Positions 19,205-30,070 of a stretch of DNA of 35,425 nucleotides are shown here, piece after piece. The position numbers and the translations under genes were made by a program. The stretch's first letter is position 1. Every line of letters starts with the position of its first letter. This DNA is from Gnetum montanum. Lineage: Eukaryota > Streptophyta > Gnetopsida > Gnetales > Gnetaceae. Location of the stretch: positions 1,372 through 36,796 of the forward strand of contig MNCI01023457.1 of the NCBI GenBank assembly GCA_015680685.1, read 5' to 3'. The notes beneath the pieces were generated by a model. That model saw only the letters and a list, made by a program, of their open reading frames with translations, did no database searches and had not been told where the DNA came from.

Positions 19205-21300
19205 ATGTCTTCTTCTCATAAGAGCAACTCACCACCTAAGGACCATACACGAGACAGTCAGCAACATAAAACATAGCCGAAATCAACCAAGTCCTAAACA
19301 ATACAAATTAGTTTATACTCATCCCAATGAGTATATTCCAGACTTTACCTTTATGCTCCATCAAGACAAGAAGCTACGATGGAGAGATTTGCAAGGTAAC
19401 ATTGTGTTACCCCCAGATCGATCAATCTCTCGCATGCTTTTCCATGCCTTAGCACAAATTGGCATGACAGAATTATATGCTGAATACGTTGTGGAAGACT
19501 TTGATACGAGGGATTATCATCCCACAGAAGCATAATGTATGAGAGACTCAAGGCAGGAGAGTCAACATACACTTTTGAAGGGCAAACGCCTGCACGTCCT
19601 TAGCGAAATAGGAGATGAGGAACCCGTTATAACAGGTTCTTTAGTAAACAATGTTCCCCCTCCTAATGATGATGAGGAGGTTGGGTATCAAAACCTATGA
19701 TCAATGATACATAACCATGGTTTTGATGCCTGTGAACACCAACTGTTCATAGAGGGAACAACCACTCATGCTAAGGATGGGCACTTAGATCGTCACAATG
19801 ATTAGGGCTGGAGCAGTAGAAGAAAAGATAGAAAAAATCGTCATGGCAATGGTTCCCCTTCTTCTTCCCCTTCTTCACATCACTCACCCTCTCCTTCCAC
19901 ATCTAGGCCTAGCCATCATGAACACAATGGAGAGGATAAAGGTAGACAAAAGAAGAGACCTCGATGGGAAAGCCGAGAGATAGGACAAGGGCAAGGACGT
20001 AGGGAGAGTAGGGAACAACGTAGACATCATAGGTGTCATGAAAGAGATGATCATGATGAGCTCCTACTCGCAACCTGAAGTATGCTTGACATAACGAAAG
20101 TAGTTAGGATTCCCACAAGGCATTTAAAAGATAGTTAGATTAAACATTTAGACATAAACAATATCTCATGATTTGAAGGGGGATACAATGCTGATTTGCA
20201 AAATCATTTGCAGGCATTCCATGATGCCTGTGCCTTGCAGAATATAGAAAATGAGTGGCAAAAACTTAAGTTGTTCCCAAGGACACTCACCAAAGAAGCA
20301 GAGAGTTGGTACCGGTCCTTAGAACCGGAAACCATCAGGAGGTGGAGTACGATGCTAGAACTGTTCAACGAAAAGTATCAAACATACTCCAGAGTGTCCA
20401 ATTTACGTAAGCAGATCCAAGGTTAGAAGCAAGGTACTTATGAACCCTTGGATGCTACCATGGCCCGCTACTACACATTGTTACATCGTTGCCCGGGCCA
20501 TGGGTATGCTTAGCGGAATTAACTTCACCACATTGTGGATGGGCTAAGGCATGAAATTAGAAGAACCCTTGGAACTTATGCCCAAGGGAGACTCTCAAAA
20601 CTTAGAGCCCACGAAGTACATTGCTTGTTAGAGCAAGTAGCAAAAGAAGAAGGTGAGCTACGAAAAAGGGAAAGTGCGGAAGAATACAACCGTGACCCCT
20701 CCCTTCGAAAGAAGGGAGTGAAATTTTGTGATGAAGAGGATGAGTCACCAATTAAAGAGTTGGTGAACAGAAAGACCTTGCAGCTTCAAAAGCTCACAAC
20801 AGAAATAACGGCTAAGGTAGATGATGTATGGAGTTCCTTAGACTCTAAAATTGAAACTGTCATAAAAATTGTAGAAGACTCTAAGGTAGAACAAAGTAGT
20901 GAGAAAGGTAAGACAAAGTGGAAATATTTAGGCCCTGCACATAATAAGGGTAAGGGGAAAATCACTAATCCCAATGTGGATGTGGAATCAGACACAGACG
21001 ATGACAATGGATGTGAGATCTGCCACTATGACCATCCTAAGGGATGTTGTCCAATTATTTCACATCTATAGGAGTCTGGGATGTATTCGCTTAATCCAAG
21101 ACTCAACCAATAGCAAACACCCCAAAGGTTACCTTATCCACAAGGTAATCCAAGGTAGTTCCACCAACACTTAACGTATTATCCAAGTGGAACTCCACCA
21201 CAACCCATCGGGCAGCATCAGCAATGGCAATACCCACAGTCATGGGGGATGTCATTTCCAAAACATTAGTATCCTTACTAGCAGCCTGACCCTTATGGAT
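19205..21300 (+). pseudogene. gag: gag of the inner element, interrupted by stops
   Basis: The likely start is ATG at 19205 (MSSSHKSNSPPKDHTRDSQQ), matching the outer element. After one frameshift before about 19314, a single frame continues to 22346 with stops only. In order: a conserved N-terminal segment (TFMLHQDKKLRWRDLQGNIV, LFHALAQIGMTELYAEYV), an acidic linker, a His/Ser/Arg-rich region near 19840-20050, the gag core (LQAFHDACALQNIENEW, LFPRTLTKEAESWYRSLEP, about 20197-20430), an RRTLGTYAQGRLSKLRAHEV stretch, a coiled segment, and a cysteine motif CEICHYDHPKGCC (21013-21051). The protein would form the virus-like particle core that packages element RNA. Stops at 19533, 20425 and others kill it. 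Confidence 0.87.
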
Positions 21301-21305
21301 ATTAT

Positions 21306-22346
21306 GTGCAACAGCTGATTTCTCCAAGTGACTCTATGAGTCACTCAACTCCCCATCGTCACTACCAAGTTTGGGAGTACTTCAGAAGGACTCCTTCTCC
21401 TCTGGGAGACACTCCATACCCACACCATCCTCCAAATCCATCTGCACCTCTTCCACCAGTAGTGGTTCCCAAAACACCTCCTACTCCAACAATCCAAGGG
21501 GAACTTCCTACCCAACCACAGCAACGTCACACTACGAGAGCTGTAAATATCCAACCTGCTTCTGGTTCTAACAACTGTAAAAAGAGAAGACCTTTCTTTA
21601 GAACCAAAAGCCCAGACAAACTCTTGCAACAACAAGTGGGTGGGCCCATGTATACTCCTCCACCATCTAACACTTCAAATCACCCTCCAGTCCAACAAAG
21701 CTTAACACATACAATTATGTTGATGCATACTGTAACCAACTGGATCAAGATAGGCCACCTTCCCAGGAAATTAACTGACCTTGGGAGTCCCTTAATCTAT
21801 TTACAAATTGCTGAAAATAAACCACATAGGGCTCGTCTTGACTCAAGTTCCGGAGTTAACTTAATTTTACGAGAGATGTATCATGCCTGGAACCTGCCCC
21901 AACTTAAGAAGAGCAACATTCAACTAGAGCTGGTAGACCAGTCCATCATCATTCCCTTAGGATTGGTGGAAGACATCATCACCACGGTGTGTGGTTGGTC
22001 TTACCCAGCTGATTTCCTGGTGATTGAAGTTAACAACAACGAAGGGGACTTCCCTATTATAATGGGAAGGGCATGGCTAAGTACAGTAGATGCATGCCTT
22101 AGGATCCGCGATCCTTCCTTGGAAATTTCTAAGATAAATATTTATGGAAAGATCGAGAAGAGGAAAGTTACATGCATCACATACAGTGATTCATCAGGTG
22201 ATGACATGGAGGAAATGCCTTCGTGCAATAGGTGTTCTCTTGAAACTTTGAAACAAAGATGCCTGTATGTAGCAATCATACAACTAGTAGTAGACACCCC
22301 ATGGTTGACAGCTACTAGAAGAAGTAGAAAAATATGCATGGAATGA
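21306..22346 (+). pseudogene. Aspartic protease region of the inner element
   Basis: An open frame of 346 codons, in the same frame as gag. The first half is a proline-rich linker. The second half is a retropepsin-like domain with RARLDSSSGVNLI (about 21832-21870), ADFLVIEV, FPIIMGRAWLSTVDACLRI (about 22050-22106) and a CITYSD segment. The active-site triad, D-S-G in the outer element, reads D-S-S here (G to S), so it is probably inactive. The enzyme would cleave the gag-pol polyprotein. Homology to the outer copy continues past the stop to about 22480, then jumps to the post-integrase region. Confidence 0.8.
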
Positions 22347-22678
22347 ACTAAGGAAACCCATGCCCATAACGAAAGCATATATACATTAGAATATGAGCGT
22401 CACCAACTTCCACCCCTTAATCCAAGATCATCAATTAGGATAAGTTGGACACTTTTAAGAAATTCAAATAGGTGCCCATTATTTCGGATCTCTCCCTTAC
22501 AACTCAATCATGGGAGAGATGGCCACCTATGCTAATCATATGGGCCCTTGAGTTCTTTTAAATTTTTGTTTTACAAGTTTTTTTTTTACAACATTTTTTG
22601 TCTTACACATTTTTGTTTTACAACTTTCTTTAACTTTTCTTATTTTTTGTTTTATATCATCGTTATACTTTTTCCATT

Positions 22679-22694
22679 TTGTGTGTGTGTGTGT
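22679..22694. repeat. (GT)n microsatellite
   Basis: Eight consecutive GT-type units. The outer element has only a short GTGTGTGTC at the equivalent site (about 31923-31931). Confidence 0.85.
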
Positions 22695-22915
22695 TCCACC
22701 ATGTAAGTTTGTCACCCAATAAGTGTTCAGAATGATGGTATGAACTATTTTCATGTTGATTGCTAATGTTTGGTTTTTACCTTTAAGTCACAATGTTGAT
22801 ACTAAGATATGTTTCTTTTGATATGGCAGGCAATGAGACCACTTCATCCATCCATCCACCAGTTCTATGGTCTCTCTCAGCTTGGAAATGTACAGTCCCC
22901 TTCTAATAAGAACTT

Positions 22916-22916
22916 N
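22916..22916. other. Single ambiguous base (N)
   Basis: The only N in the window. Compared with the outer element, about 68 bases (32164-32231) are missing exactly here. The N may mark an uncertain assembly join rather than a simple base-calling doubt. Confidence 0.6.
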
Positions 22917-23064
22917 AAGGGAACTTGATGCTTTTGTATTGGCTGTTCTCTTGGGTGCTTGGATGTTTTCTTTTTGAGTTTTTCTTGCCATTTTGATGTT
23001 ACCCAATTATCGGAAGCTGAGTCAATAAAAATAAGAAGTCTTTGCATGGTGTGGTTCTCATGCA

Positions 23065-23148
23065 TAAAAACACAAAACAAAACAAAAAAACAAAAACAAA
23101 AATAAAAAAAGACGAAAAGAGAAAAAAGAAAAGAAAAAAAGAAAAAAG
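23065..23148. repeat. A-rich low-complexity tract
   Basis: A run of A-rich CAAAA, then purine-only GAAAA-type units, about 80 bases. The outer element has only about 12 bases of A-rich sequence at the same point (32385-32397), so the tract expanded or contracted after the copies diverged. Confidence 0.8.
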
Positions 23149-24067
23149 GTGAGAAGTCAAAGCACACCCCTTAGACGAATAAACTTGGGCTACAAGCACT
23201 GATTATGGAACTAAAAATGTTCCCTCTAACTAAGGCCCTTCTCACTTCCCATTTTCTCCTTTGCTTCATAGGAATGGTGGTGAATCTTGGGGAAGGAATT
23301 CTTGTTATCCAAGTGGATGGTTTACCCGAATGCATTGATGCGAAGTCACTGGATGTGGTTGGTTTAAGGCTGGAGTTGGAATGAGACTTGCCAAGTCACA
23401 TTAACCATAAAACACACAAGGGGTTGTACACCATCTTGTTCTTGGGATTCCATTCCATTTTCTTCTCTTCATCCTTCTCTCCATTGTTCACCTCATTGCC
23501 GGTTGTATCATTAGTGTATATATATTGGTTGATGCATTGTTTTCTTTTCGGTAAATGCTTACGGTTAAGACTTTAACTCTTATTCCAAATAACATTCCCA
23601 GAGCCTACGGACTCTTTGAATGTGGGTTTGTCAGGGCATTAAGGGCATGAGCCTGCTTTGGGGAGGACCCACTAACATTCCTATTTGGATCATTAGTTAA
23701 ATTCTTTCCCCTAACATTTTGCAATTAATTTTATTGTGTTCATTTCCATATTGACATCCATTTCATCGATTCCATAGTTGTCCCTTTTTATCTATCTTTC
23801 TTACTCCTCTCCTTTCTTCATTCTAACGCTACTAGAGTTTCGTGATTAGTCATGGGGGTACGGGGCTTGATTTTTTCTATTTTCTCCTAGCCTCGAAATT
23901 TTTGATTTTCTTCCTAACCCCTACACCTTCGGTAGTCATCATTAATATATCTCCAGATCCATATCAGCCATACCACAACTTAGCCAAAGAACTTACACTG
24001 AAACAAGGTATCAATTACATGATGATTCATTTACCCTTGCTAATATAAGATTGTGTTGTGTGTGCAG

Positions 24068-24241
24068 ATGGCGATCATACAAACAACGGATTGGATCTGG
24101 AGCAAACAATTGGAATGGAGCAGCGCTGAAGTAGCTATGCAAGGAGCGCTTACGGATGGAGAACAAAGGCACAATCTTGGTGTTGGTAGCAGCAACACTT
24201 CTTTCTCTCTCTCTCTCTCTCAGCTGCCAACTAAGGCCTAA
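24068..24241 (+). CDS. Short conserved frame after a splice-acceptor-like site (hypothetical)
   Basis: A 57-codon frame beginning MAIIQTTDWIWSKQLEW, then SSAEVAMQGA and NLGVGSS, ending in a Ser/Leu-rich part encoded by a (CT)n run. The ATG directly follows TGTGTTGTGTGTGCAG, which resembles a plant 3' splice site, with GCTAAT upstream as a possible branch site. The outer element has a related frame (DWTWREHSEWISAEVAMQGA, NLGIGNN) at 33306-33533, shifted relative to its own ATG. Athila elements are known to express a downstream ORF from spliced RNA, but I see no donor here. It may be chance conservation. Confidence 0.3.
   Translation: MAIIQTTDWIWSKQLEWSSAEVAMQGALTDGEQRHNLGVGSSNTSFSLSLSQLPTKA
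24201..24220. repeat. (CT)n microsatellite
   Basis: About nine CT units, in the short frame near the 3' end of the inner element. The outer element has an interrupted CTTCTCTC version at 33448-33476. Confidence 0.85.
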
Positions 24242-24416
24242 TATCATTGTAATAAAGTATTCACCCTTGTTGTCATGAATACTAGTTTGGTTGTGTCTTG
24301 TAATGATGATCCATTCACATGTCATCCCATTAGTTCCATTCCCCTCAATAATTCCATACCTTCCCGATATTATTGTAAGGAACTTGAGGATGAGTTTTCA
24401 TTCAATCATGAGGGTA

Positions 24417-25368
24417 TGATGAGCCACTGCGATATCGCATCCCATGCAATATCACGTACGTGATATCGCGGTTCGCCGCCAAATCTATAGATAAGAGGTA
24501 GCACTTCCCTTATTTTCCATCCTAGGCTAGAAGTAGGGAAACTTTGGCAGATTGATCACTCCAGAGATAGAATATTTTCCATGTGCCTGTAGTAGGAGTC
24601 CCCAAGTGAATGGATCTTTATTCAAGCAACATTGTACCTGAACGCAAGTTGTGTACGGAAATAAAGACGAGCTTTGTGGATAAACCTTGCAGTGCATGGA
24701 ATAGGATTTCTTACTTTTTATTTATTACCTGTTATTTCTTACCTGCTATTTATTACCCTACAGTAGCACGGCATGAGTACGACTTGATTACGAGCATTTA
24801 CGGATGTGTACGGCTAATCAAGGAATCGGCTGCTCATCGCGATTAGATTCTCTCACCCTTAACTCCTAGAATGCGGAATGAGTACGACTTGATTACGAGC
24901 ATCTAAGGATGTGTACGGCTAGTCAAGGAATGGATGCTCATTATGGTTAGGCTAGTTAAGTGCCTCAGTATGACCACTTTGAGCATGTGTGTTACGCGTG
25001 GTGATCCCAGTAACGATTAGCGTTTGGTAGCCACGGTTTCATAGTTTAGGGTGTGTACGGTAAGTGGGAACAGATGCTGACACTAGTTAATTTAGACTTA
25101 GTCATTAGTTAGAATTAGTACTTAGTTTCTCAACCCTTCACCTTGTTAGCATAGGAGACATAAAACATAAAAAACCATAAAAATCATATACCTCGGACTT
25201 ACTTAACCATACACCGTGACAACCACAAGTAAGTCTGGGAAGATAATGAACGATGAACCCCAAGTGTTCCATGGGGCATGTAGGCACTTAGTCTGTGGAG
25301 TTCGATCGAATCACGTCTGCTATACTCGTTTCATATGGTTGAGTGTAGGGGTACCTCGCCCCTCATCA
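24417..25368 (+). mobile_element. Inner element 3' LTR
   Basis: Begins TGATGAGCCACTGCGATATCGC and ends GTACCTCGCCCCTCATCA. Three GATATC-type palindromes lie at about 24427-24472. The TATA site is mutated to TATAGATA (24486-24493). The 105-base duplication is retained. The target duplication CTTAC follows at 25369-25373. Confidence 0.93.
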
Positions 25369-25541
25369 CTTACTTAACCATACAACTATGACAAATACAA
25401 GTAAGCTTGGGAGGACAACAATTGATTAACCTTAGGTGTTCCATAAGGCGTGTAGGCACTTAGTGTACGGAGTTTGACCAGATCGCACGTGTAATGGTTG
25501 TATTCATATGGTTGAGTATAGGGGTACCTCGCCACTCATCA
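25369..25541 (+). mobile_element. Outer element 5' LTR, right part
   Basis: Opens with the duplicated CTTAC, then TTAACCATACAACTATGAC, and continues to CCTCGCCACTCATCA. It corresponds to the last part of the 3' LTR (about 34299-34471). It was separated from 17393-18032 by the inner insertion. Confidence 0.92.
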
Positions 25542-25560
25542 TTGGTGCCGTTGCTAGGGA
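25542..25560 (+). other. Primer-binding site of the outer element
   Basis: TTGGTGCCGTTGCTAGGGA directly after the LTR end. Relative to TGGCGCCGTTGCCGGGGA it has C-to-T, C-to-T and G-to-A changes, and the middle CpG is kept. This supports tRNA-Asp priming. Confidence 0.8.
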
Positions 25561-25687
25561 CTAAGTTGTTTGTGCACTAAGTAGAACATAGGAAATCATC
25601 CACATCATTGGGAAGCTTAAATGAACCCTTAGGGTTAATCAGAAGAAAAATTAAACAACGGTCAATCAGCACACTGAATAAGACACA

Positions 25688-27780
25688 ATGTCTTCTTCTT
25701 CTCATAAAAGCACTTCACCACCTAGGGATCACACAAGAGATAGTCGGCGACATAACATATAGTATCGGGTAGTGTATACTCATCACGATGAGTATATACC
25801 CAATTTTACCTTTATCCTTCACCAAGATGAAAAACTGTGCTGGAGAGACCTGCAAGGTAACATAGTGTTACCCCCAGATCAGATAGTTCCTAACATGCTC
25901 CTTCGTGCTCTTGCACAAATAGGCATGATGGAACTATACGCTGAATACGTTGCATGTGATTACGACATAAGGGATTACCATCCCACAGCAGCACAATGTC
26001 AATAGGATGCATGGCAGGAGAGTTACCATACATCATTGAAGGACAAAGGACCCCACAATGCTTCGCCTGTCATAAGAGAAATTAAGGGTGGTGAACCTAT
26101 CTCAATAGGTTCTCCACAAAACGATGTTTTTCCTCCTAACGATAGTGAGGAGGTGGTGTATCAGAACCTTTGCTCCATGATACACAACCCTGGTTCTGAT
26201 TCCCACGAACACCAAGTGTTCAATGAGGGAACACAGACACATGACAAGGGCAAGCATTCTGATTGTCATCACGATCAGGATCAAGATCACCAAAGGGAAG
26301 GTAGGAAACATCGTCATGGCAATGGTTCTCCTTCCTCTTCTCCTTCATCACATCACTCACCCTCTCCTTTCACATCTGGACATAGTCACAAAGAGCCCAA
26401 CCGTGAGGATAAGGGTAAGCATAATGAGAAACCTAGATGAGAGAGTCGAAAGCGAGGACAAGGGCATTCTAGGGAATCAAGGCATGGAAGAAGAGAAAGT
26501 AGGGAACTATGTAGGCATCACAAACACCATGAGAGAAATAACAATGATGAACCCCTACTTGTCACCGAAGCATGTTAGACATTACGGAGGCTATTAGAAT
26601 ACCTACAAGGCACCAAAAAGATAGTCGGATCAAGAGACTAGACATGAATAATATCCCATAGTTTGAGGGAGGATATAATGCTGATCTACAGATTCACTTA
26701 CGGGCATTCCATGATGCCTGTGCCTTGTAGAATATTGAAACTGAGTGGCAAAATTTAAAGTTTTTCCCAAGGAAACTCATAAAAGAAGCAGAAAGTTGGT
26801 ACCCGTCCTTAGAACCGAAAACCATTAGGAGGTGGAGTACGATGCTAGAACTATTTAATGATAAATATCAAACATACTCCTGAGTGTCCAACTTATGAAA
26901 ATAGATCCAAGGATGGAAGTAGGGAACTCATGAGTCCTTGGATGCTACCATGGGATGATATTATGCACTGTTACATTGTTGCCCAGGCCATGGTTACGCA
27001 CAACGGGATCAACTACGCCATCTCGTAGATGGGCTAAGACATGAAACTAGGAGAACCCTTGGGACATATGCCCAAGGGAGATTATCTAAACTTAGGTCCC
27101 ATGAGGTGCATAGATTTTTGGAGCAAGTAGCTAAAGAAGATGGTGAGCTATGGAAAAGAGAAAGCACAGAAGAGTATAACCGCGATCCTTCCCTCCGAAA
27201 GAGGGGAGTGAGATTTTGTGAGGAAGAGGATGAGTCACCACTCGAGGAGTTGGTGAATAGAAAAACCTTGCCACTTCAAAAGTTAATAACCAAAGTGTCA
27301 GCTAAGGTAGATCAAATGTGGGACTCCTTAGATAGTAGATTCGAAATCATTTTAAAAATCATAGAGGAGTCTAAGGAGCAAAGTAGTGTGCATGATAAGA
27401 AAAAGAGGAGAAATTCAGACCATGCACGTAACAAGGGTAAGTGAAAAATGACTATCATCGATGAGGTTGTGGACTCTAATATGGACAATGATGGTGGATG
27501 TGAGATCTGCCAATATGACCGTCCTAAGGGATGTTGCGCAATAATCTCACATCTACAAGAGTCTGGGGTGTATGCACTCAACCCAAGACTTAACAAACGG
27601 CAAGCACCCCAAAGGTTACCTTATCCCCAAGGTAACCCAAGGCAGTTCCACCCACCGTTAACATATTATCCAAGTGGAACTCCACCACAACCTATTGAGC
27701 AACACCAGCAGTGGCAATACCCAGAGTCATGGGGGATGCCACCGCCTAGGCAATAATAACCTTACAGGCAACCAGACCCG
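25688..27780 (+). pseudogene. gag: gag of the outer element, interrupted by stops
   Basis: Starts at ATG 25688 (MSSSSHKSTSPPRDHTRDSR), with an early stop near 25760 and the frame then continuing (VYTHHDEYIPNFTFILHQDE, CWRDLQGNIVLPPDQ). An acidic linker and a His/Ser/Arg-rich stretch follow (26200-26440). A frameshift lies between about 26440 and 27100. The gag core (ESWYPSLEP near 26790) carries further stops. The C-terminal half (27106-27444) is coiled and highly charged, followed by a cysteine motif CEICQYDRPKGCC (27502-27540) and a proline-rich tail. It would form the particle core. Domain order is as in the inner element. Confidence 0.87.
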
Positions 27781-28983
27781 TATGGCTATTACGTGCAGTA
27801 GTCGATTTCTCCAAGTGACTCTATGGATCATGCAACCCCACAACGTCACTACCAAGTTCGGGAGTACTATAAGACTCCTTCTCCTGGGAGAGACACACCA
27901 CATGCATACCATCCTCTGAATCTGGCTGCCACTCCTACATCGGTAGCCCCACTATCAACCACTCCAACAATGCAAGGGGTATTCCCCACTCAACCGCAAC
28001 AACCCAATGTTACGAGGGCTTCGAATACTCAAACCATAGTTGGTTCTAACAATCTTATGCTAAAAAGACCTTTCTTTAGATCCAACAATCCAACTAAGCC
28101 CTCACCATCACAAGTGGTTGAACATTTACACAGCTCCGTACCAAATAAACTTTCGGAACCCCCTTCAAACCAACAACAGGGCTCAACGCATATGGTTATG
28201 TTAACACATACCGTCACTGACTAGATCAAGGTTGGCCACCTTCCTAGGAAATTCTCTGATCCTGAAAGTCCTCTAATCTACCTCCAAGTTGCTGGGAATG
28301 AACCATGTAAGACTTTTCTGGACTCAGGTTCTGGAGACAACTTAATATCACAGAAGATGTACAAGGCCTGAAACCTACCTCTACTAAGGAAGAGTAATAT
28401 TCGACTAGAGTTGGTTGACCAGTCCATCACTATTCCTTTGGGACTAGTGAAAGACATCATTACCACTGTGAGTGGTTGGTCCTATCCAGCTGATTTCCTA
28501 GTGATCCAAGTAAACAATGGTAAGGGGAACTTCCCAATAATAATGGGAAGAGCATGGCTAAGTACTATAGATGCATGCCTAGGGATCCGTAATATTTCCT
28601 TGGAAATATCCAAGAAGAACCCTTTTGGAAAGATCGAGAAGAAGAAAATTTCATGCATCACATATAGTGACACAGGGTGCCATTACATGCAGAAATTATG
28701 GGTTATGCGAAGTTTAACATTGCCTGCATGCGATCGATGTGCACAAGCAGTTAATATACAAAGGTGCCTATATGCAGCAGCCACATGGCAAGAGGACACC
28801 CTGTGGTTGATGGTTGATCAAGAGAGTGACTCAATAACATGCATGGAATTAATTGAGGGAATAACTAGTGCTTACATTAGAAGCGCAGACACACTTGAGC
28901 AAGTCCGTTGCCAGCTTTTCAACCCTAGCCTCGAAAACATCAACTGGGGAAAGTTGGAAATTCCTGAGAGATTTAAACAATAG
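27781..28983 (+). pseudogene. Aspartic protease region of the outer element
   Basis: Same frame as the C-terminal gag part. A proline-rich linker (27823-28224) precedes the protease: TFLDSGSGDNLI (about 28313-28350), with the D-S-G triad kept, then LVDQSITIPLGLVKDIIT, ADFLVIQVNNGKGNF and IIMGRAWLSTIDACLGI (about 28533-28586). Stops at 28222 and 28369 each fall where a tryptophan codon is expected (TGG to TAG or TGA). The region then leads into RT without a frame change. It would process the gag-pol polyprotein. Confidence 0.82.
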
Positions 28984-30070
28984 CCCCTCGATCTAAAACC
29001 ATTGCCCACTGGTCTAGAGTATAAGACTCTTGAAAATGGAAAATCAGTAATTATCAATGCAAAACTTGTTCCCAATCAAAAAGAAATACTGCTAAAGGTA
29101 ATAAATAAGTGGTCAAAAGCCTTTGCCTGGTCATATCTCGAGTTAACCAGAATAGATCCTAGGATATGCCAGCATAGGATTTACATGGACCCATCCATGA
29201 AACCTCAAAAACAACCATACAGGTGATTGAAGCCGAAATTGAAACAAAGAGTAAAAGAGGAGATAGAACAGCTCCTCAAGGCTAGGTTCATATATCCCAT
29301 TGCTGATAGTGAATGGGTTAGTCCTCTAGTAATCATGCCTAAGAAGGGAGGAAAATGGAGGGTGTGTATAGATTTTAGGCTACTAAACATGGCAACATTC
29401 AAGGATCATTTCTGATTGCCATTCGTTGACCAAGTCTTGGACACTATAGCAGTGCATCGCTATTATAGTTTTCTAGATGGGTATAGTGGATATAATCAAA
29501 TATAAATAGCATTAGAAGATCAAGCCAAAACAACATTCACCAGTCCCTAGGGAACGTTTTCATATAAACAAATGTCATTTGGCTTGTGCAATGCTCCTGC
29601 CACGTTTCAACGTTTAGTCCTAAGAATATTTCAACAGCAGATAGGAAATGGAATGGAATTCTTTATGGATGACTTATCCACTTATGGGACAAGCTTTGAT
29701 TAAGCCTTGGACCAATTAGAGCAAGTGCTAAAATGATGTGTAGAAACCAACCTGAAGCTCAACTGGCAGAAAAGCCATTTGATGATTCAAGAGGGTGTGG
29801 TACTGGGGCATAAGATTTCATAGTTAGGAATAGAGGTTGAGCTAGAAAAGGTTAAAGTTATCCAAGGAATCACTCGACAACTAGAAACTATCAAAGACAT
29901 TTGGTCATTCATTGGACACATTGGCTACTATAGGAGATTCATTGAGAACTTCTCCAAGATTGTCAAACCATTGGTAGAATTAACGAAGAAGGATGCACCA
30001 TTCGAATGGACTAAGGAATGTGAACAAGCATTCCAAACCCTAAATCAAAGGCTTGTGGAAACTCCTGTTC
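28984..30070 (+). pseudogene. pol: Reverse transcriptase of the outer element, stops only
   Basis: In the same frame as the protease: LPTGLEYKTLENGKSVIINA, then CQHRIYMDPSMKPQKQPYR, EEIEQLLKARFIYPIADSEW, VSPLVIMPKKGGKWRVCIDF, a degraded DQVLDT/YSFLDGYSGYNQI segment, FGLCNAPATFQRLV, and the catalytic box EFFMDDLSTYG (FMDD at 29662-29673). It then continues through GHKIS, WSFIGHIGYYRRFIENFSKI and the thumb/connection. The catalytic aspartates are intact, but there are about ten in-frame stops and no frameshift. The enzyme would copy element RNA to cDNA in particles. Confidence 0.9.

Larger units (their letters stand above)
22486..24416 (+). other. 3' noncoding region of the inner element
   Basis: About 1.9 kb that aligns with 31763-33677 of the outer element. 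It starts with the block GGATCTCTCCCTTACAACTC and GAGAGATGGCCACC, then a T-rich tract, a (GT)n run at 22679-22694, an A-rich tract (23065-23148), and a block with GGGGAGGACCCACTA near 23665. A TCATGGGGGTACGGGG stretch lies near 23850. Towards the end is a splice-acceptor-like TGTGTGTGCAG before a short frame at 24068. A weak polypurine-type GAGGGTA precedes the 3' LTR. A single N lies at 22916. Confidence 0.75.
18033..25368 (+). mobile_element. Inner non-autonomous Athila/Tat-like element (gag and protease only)
   Basis: A 7.3-kb unit with LTRs at 18033-19061 and 24417-25368, a primer-binding site at 19062, gag, protease, a 3' noncoding region and the target duplication CTTAC. RT, RNase H and integrase are missing: homology to the outer element jumps from the end of the protease region (about 22480, matching about 28990) to the post-integrase block (22486, matching about 31763). 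By eye the LTRs differ at about 18 of 230 compared positions, similar to the outer pair. It inserted in the 5' LTR of the outer element in the same orientation. Confidence 0.92.

Noticed and set aside
20786-21635. Minus-strand frames opposite gag and protease of the inner element
   Set aside because: The sense strand encodes the known gag-protease domains. The antisense frames have biased composition and no independent support.
22536-23199. Minus-strand frames in the 3' noncoding region of the inner element
   Set aside because: They arise from T-rich and A-rich low-complexity sequence (runs of F, L or K), and one crosses the N. They are not conserved in the outer element.
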